Assembly (NCBI RefSeq): GCF_041807705.1
Contig: NZ_JBGTYY010000010.1
Span: 7,252 to 71,251, forward strand
DNA length: 64,000 nt
From: Mannheimia sp041807705
Lineage (GTDB): Bacteria > Pseudomonadota > Gammaproteobacteria > Enterobacterales > Pasteurellaceae
Direction of reading: 5' to 3'
Under the pieces are notes generated by a model. The model was not told where the DNA came from and did not search any database. It was given only the letters and a program-made list of their open reading frames with translations. The translations under genes and the position numbers were made by a program. Shown one piece after another: positions 62,749 through 64,000 of the stretch (its first letter is position 1; each line of letters starts with the position of its first letter).

Positions 62749-63696
62749 TTATAGTTTTTCAGCAAGCATTGCTTCTAATTTCTCTTGGTCGATAGCAAAT
62801 TTACGAATACCTTCAGCTAATTTCTCAACTGCCATTGGGTCTTGGTTATGTTCCCAATAGAATTCAGCTTCTGTCATTTTTTCTGGACGAGGTTTGATTT
62901 CGCCTTTGTAATCTAACTTGCGAACTAATTTCTCATCGCTTTCTTGTAACTCTTTTAATAAAGAAGGCGAGATGGTTAAGCGATCGCAACCAGCTAATTC
63001 AATAATTTCTCCAACATTACGGAAACTTGCACCCATTACGATAGTATCATAGCCGTGCTGTTTATAGTAATTATAGATATTGGTTACTGAAATTACACCC
63101 GGATCTTCAGCTGGAGCATACTCTTTGCCTTCATTTGCTTTGTACCAGTCTAAAATACGGCCAACAAACGGAGAAATTAAGTAAACTCCTGCTTCTGCAC
63201 AAGCACGAGCTTGAGCTTGAGAGAACAATAAGGTTAAGTTACAGTTGATACCTTCTTTCTCTAGTTGTTCTGCTGCTTTAATACCTTGCCAAGTAGACGC
63301 GATTTTAATCAAAATGCGATCATTGCTGATGCCAGCATCATTATATAATGCAATTAATTTGCGTGCTTTAGCGATAGTTTTCTCTGTATCATAAGAAAAG
63401 CGAGCATCAACTTCAGTAGAAATACGCCCTGGAACAAGTTTTAGAATCTCTAAACCGATATTTACTGCTAACTTATCTTCAGCATCAACTAATTGCTGAT
63501 CTTTATCGCTACTTTGTGCTTTTGCATAAGCAATAGCATCTTCAATTAATGGAGCATATTGCGGTAATGCTGATGCACTTAAAATTAAAGATGGGTTTGT
63601 GGTTGCGTCTTCAGGTTTATAAAGCTTCATCGCTTCAATATCGCCTGTATCGGCAACAACAACGGTTACTTTACGCAATTCATCTAATTGGCTCAT
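62749..63696 (-). CDS. talB: Transaldolase
   Basis: Transaldolase, 315 residues, moves a dihydroxyacetone unit between sugar phosphates in the non-oxidative pentose phosphate pathway. The N-terminal signature DATTNPSLILSAS is at about 30-42, with the neighbouring Asp. The Schiff-base Lys is in RILIKIASTWQG (Lys near 131), and the second signature GINCNLTLLFSQAQA follows. SPFVGRILDWYK and MGASFRNVGEI close the active site. Length matches E. coli TalB (317). A perfect CRP site lies 82 bases upstream. Works with RpiA and the ribose operon encoded here. Confidence 0.97.
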   Translation of the reverse strand: MSQLDELRKVTVVVADTGDIEAMKLYKPEDATTNPSLILSASALPQYAPLIEDAIAYAKAQSSDKDQQLVDAEDKLAVNIGLEILKLVPGRISTEVDARFSYDTEKTIAKARKLIALYNDAGISNDRILIKIASTWQGIKAAEQLEKEGINCNLTLLFSQAQARACAEAGVYLISPFVGRILDWYKANEGKEYAPAEDPGVISVTNIYNYYKQHGYDTIVMGASFRNVGEIIELAGCDRLTISPSLLKELQESDEKLVRKLDYKGEIKPRPEKMTEAEFYWEHNQDPMAVEKLAEGIRKFAIDQEKLEAMLAEKL

Positions 63697-63777
63697 ATTT
63701 ATTCCTTATATATGAAGTTAATAACTAATCGAGTTAGTAAATAATAACAGCAAGTACTTCAAAAGAGTAAATAATTT

Positions 63778-63793
63778 TGTGATATAGATCACA
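63778..63793. promoter_or_regulatory. Perfect CRP site upstream of the transaldolase gene
   Basis: TGTGATATAGATCACA is an exact palindromic TGTGA-N6-TCACA. It lies 82 bases upstream of the transaldolase start codon on the minus strand and about 125 bases upstream of the rRNA-type promoter. Confidence 0.85.
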
Positions 63794-63902
63794 TTTTTAT
63801 AAATTGAATACTGAAATATCAATAAAGTTCTCACAATAAATAAACAAGTTGCCGTAAAAATACGCAAGCGGCCATTTTTTTAAAATTTTTTACAAAAAAC
63901 AC

Positions 63903-63938
63903 TTGCGTTCATTTCAGATTTCTCTATAATGCACCCCA
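63903..63938 (+). promoter_or_regulatory. rrn: Strong sigma-70 promoter, probably of an rRNA operon
   Basis: TTGCGT (63903-63908), a 16-base spacer and a perfect TATAAT (63925-63930) are followed by a GC-rich discriminator (GCACCCC) of the stable-RNA type. An A/T-rich stretch lies upstream (about 63860-63900) in UP-element position. The transcribed gene is past the window end, so the rRNA assignment is inference. Confidence 0.65.
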
Positions 63939-63943
63939 CACAA

Positions 63944-63996
63944 CGACGCGCTGTTGTGAACGGTTAGGTTTTAAGTTCAGTGCGTCGTTCTTTTTT
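63944..63996 (+). other. Terminator-like leader hairpin after the rRNA-type promoter
   Basis: CGACGC (63944-63949) pairs with GCGTCG (63982-63987); inner CTG/CAG and GAAC/GTTC pairs extend the stem. A T run (63988-63996) follows. It looks like an intrinsic terminator within the first 60 bases of the transcript. Confidence 0.55.
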
Positions 63997-64000
63997 GTTC

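Larger units (their letters stand above)
63697..64000. other. Gene-free stretch: CRP site, uptake signal and rRNA-type promoter
   Basis: This 304-base stretch runs from the transaldolase start to the window end. It contains a perfect CRP site, a worn uptake signal (GCAAGCGGCC near 63866, facing ACTTGCGT near 63901), a strong sigma-70 promoter and a leader hairpin. No frame in it looks coding. Confidence 0.85.

Noticed and set aside
1..64000. CRISPR array, prophage, transposase, integron or tRNA genes
   Set aside because: I looked for regularly spaced repeats, integrase or transposase motifs and tRNA-like cloverleaves in the gaps and saw none. The palindromic families A and B are dispersed, not arrayed.

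Overview
The window is a chromosomal segment of a Pasteurellaceae bacterium. Gene content and order are typical of the family (rpiA-serA, nadR, arcA, narP, rbsDACBK-R, lctP-lutABC, fhuCDB-A). The sequence is dotted with the 9-mer ACAAGCGGT and its complement, often followed 20-25 bases later by TTTGCAAA. This is the DNA uptake signal of the Actinobacillus pleuropneumoniae/Mannheimia/Bibersteinia branch, not the Haemophilus type (AAGTGCGGT). I place it in that branch and do not name a species. A single N at 23355 between two identical 85-base copies shows that the sequence is a draft assembly with an uncollapsed contig overlap.

Layout. 1-5.7 kb: 3' end of rpoD, a DUF3298-like lipoprotein, menA, trmO, a SIMPL-domain protein, a broken aqpZ, a tiny lipoprotein and slyD. 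5.8-10.7 kb: ilvA, glmM, rpiA, serA. 10.8-14.2 kb (minus): a small beta-barrel protein, arcA, a phosphoesterase and nadR. 14.4-21.7 kb: ribF-ileS, a decayed tannase-like esterase, pssA, rlmB. 21.8-26.8 kb (minus): a complete peptide/nickel-type ABC importer with a fused double ATPase. 26.9-30 kb (minus): a DUF2233-type protein, a Phd/PIN toxin-antitoxin pair and prfC. 30.2-33.8 kb: a PBP7-like peptidase, pth, ychF and a second SIMPL protein. 34-38.7 kb: L-lactate uptake and oxidation (lctP, lutABC). 38.8-44.4 kb: znuD, rph, yicC, ygfZ and a ferredoxin. 44.5-50.4 kb: the complete ribose regulon with a perfect RbsR-type operator. 50.5-55 kb: narP, rlmKL, trmL and a frameshifted SOS gene dinD with a LexA box. 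55.2-57.3 kb: nagB-nagA behind a perfect CRP site. 57.4-62.3 kb: a fhuCDBA ferric-hydroxamate locus wrecked by frameshifts and a deletion fusing fhuB to fhuA. 62.4-64 kb: a small conserved protein, a transaldolase with a perfect CRP site, and an rRNA-like promoter whose transcription unit lies beyond the window.

Most of the window is core metabolism and RNA modification. Carbon uptake (lactate, ribose, amino sugars, transaldolase) is linked by CRP-type sites of good to perfect quality. The accessory signal lies in decay and in repeats. Four loci (aqpZ, the esterase, dinD, fhu) carry frameshifts, several in homopolymers, so sequencing error must be separated from true decay. Two families of short palindromic elements occur. 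Family A has GTAGGG/CCCTAC ends with arms that differ between copies but stay self-complementary; one copy lies in frame inside rlmL. Family B is about 170 bp, occurs twice, and carries an uptake signal at its centre. I found no CRISPR array, prophage, transposase gene, tRNA or rRNA gene inside the window, and no clearly new multi-gene system. The repeat families are the best candidates for something under-described. Only the last 304 bases form a gene-free stretch longer than 300 bases.
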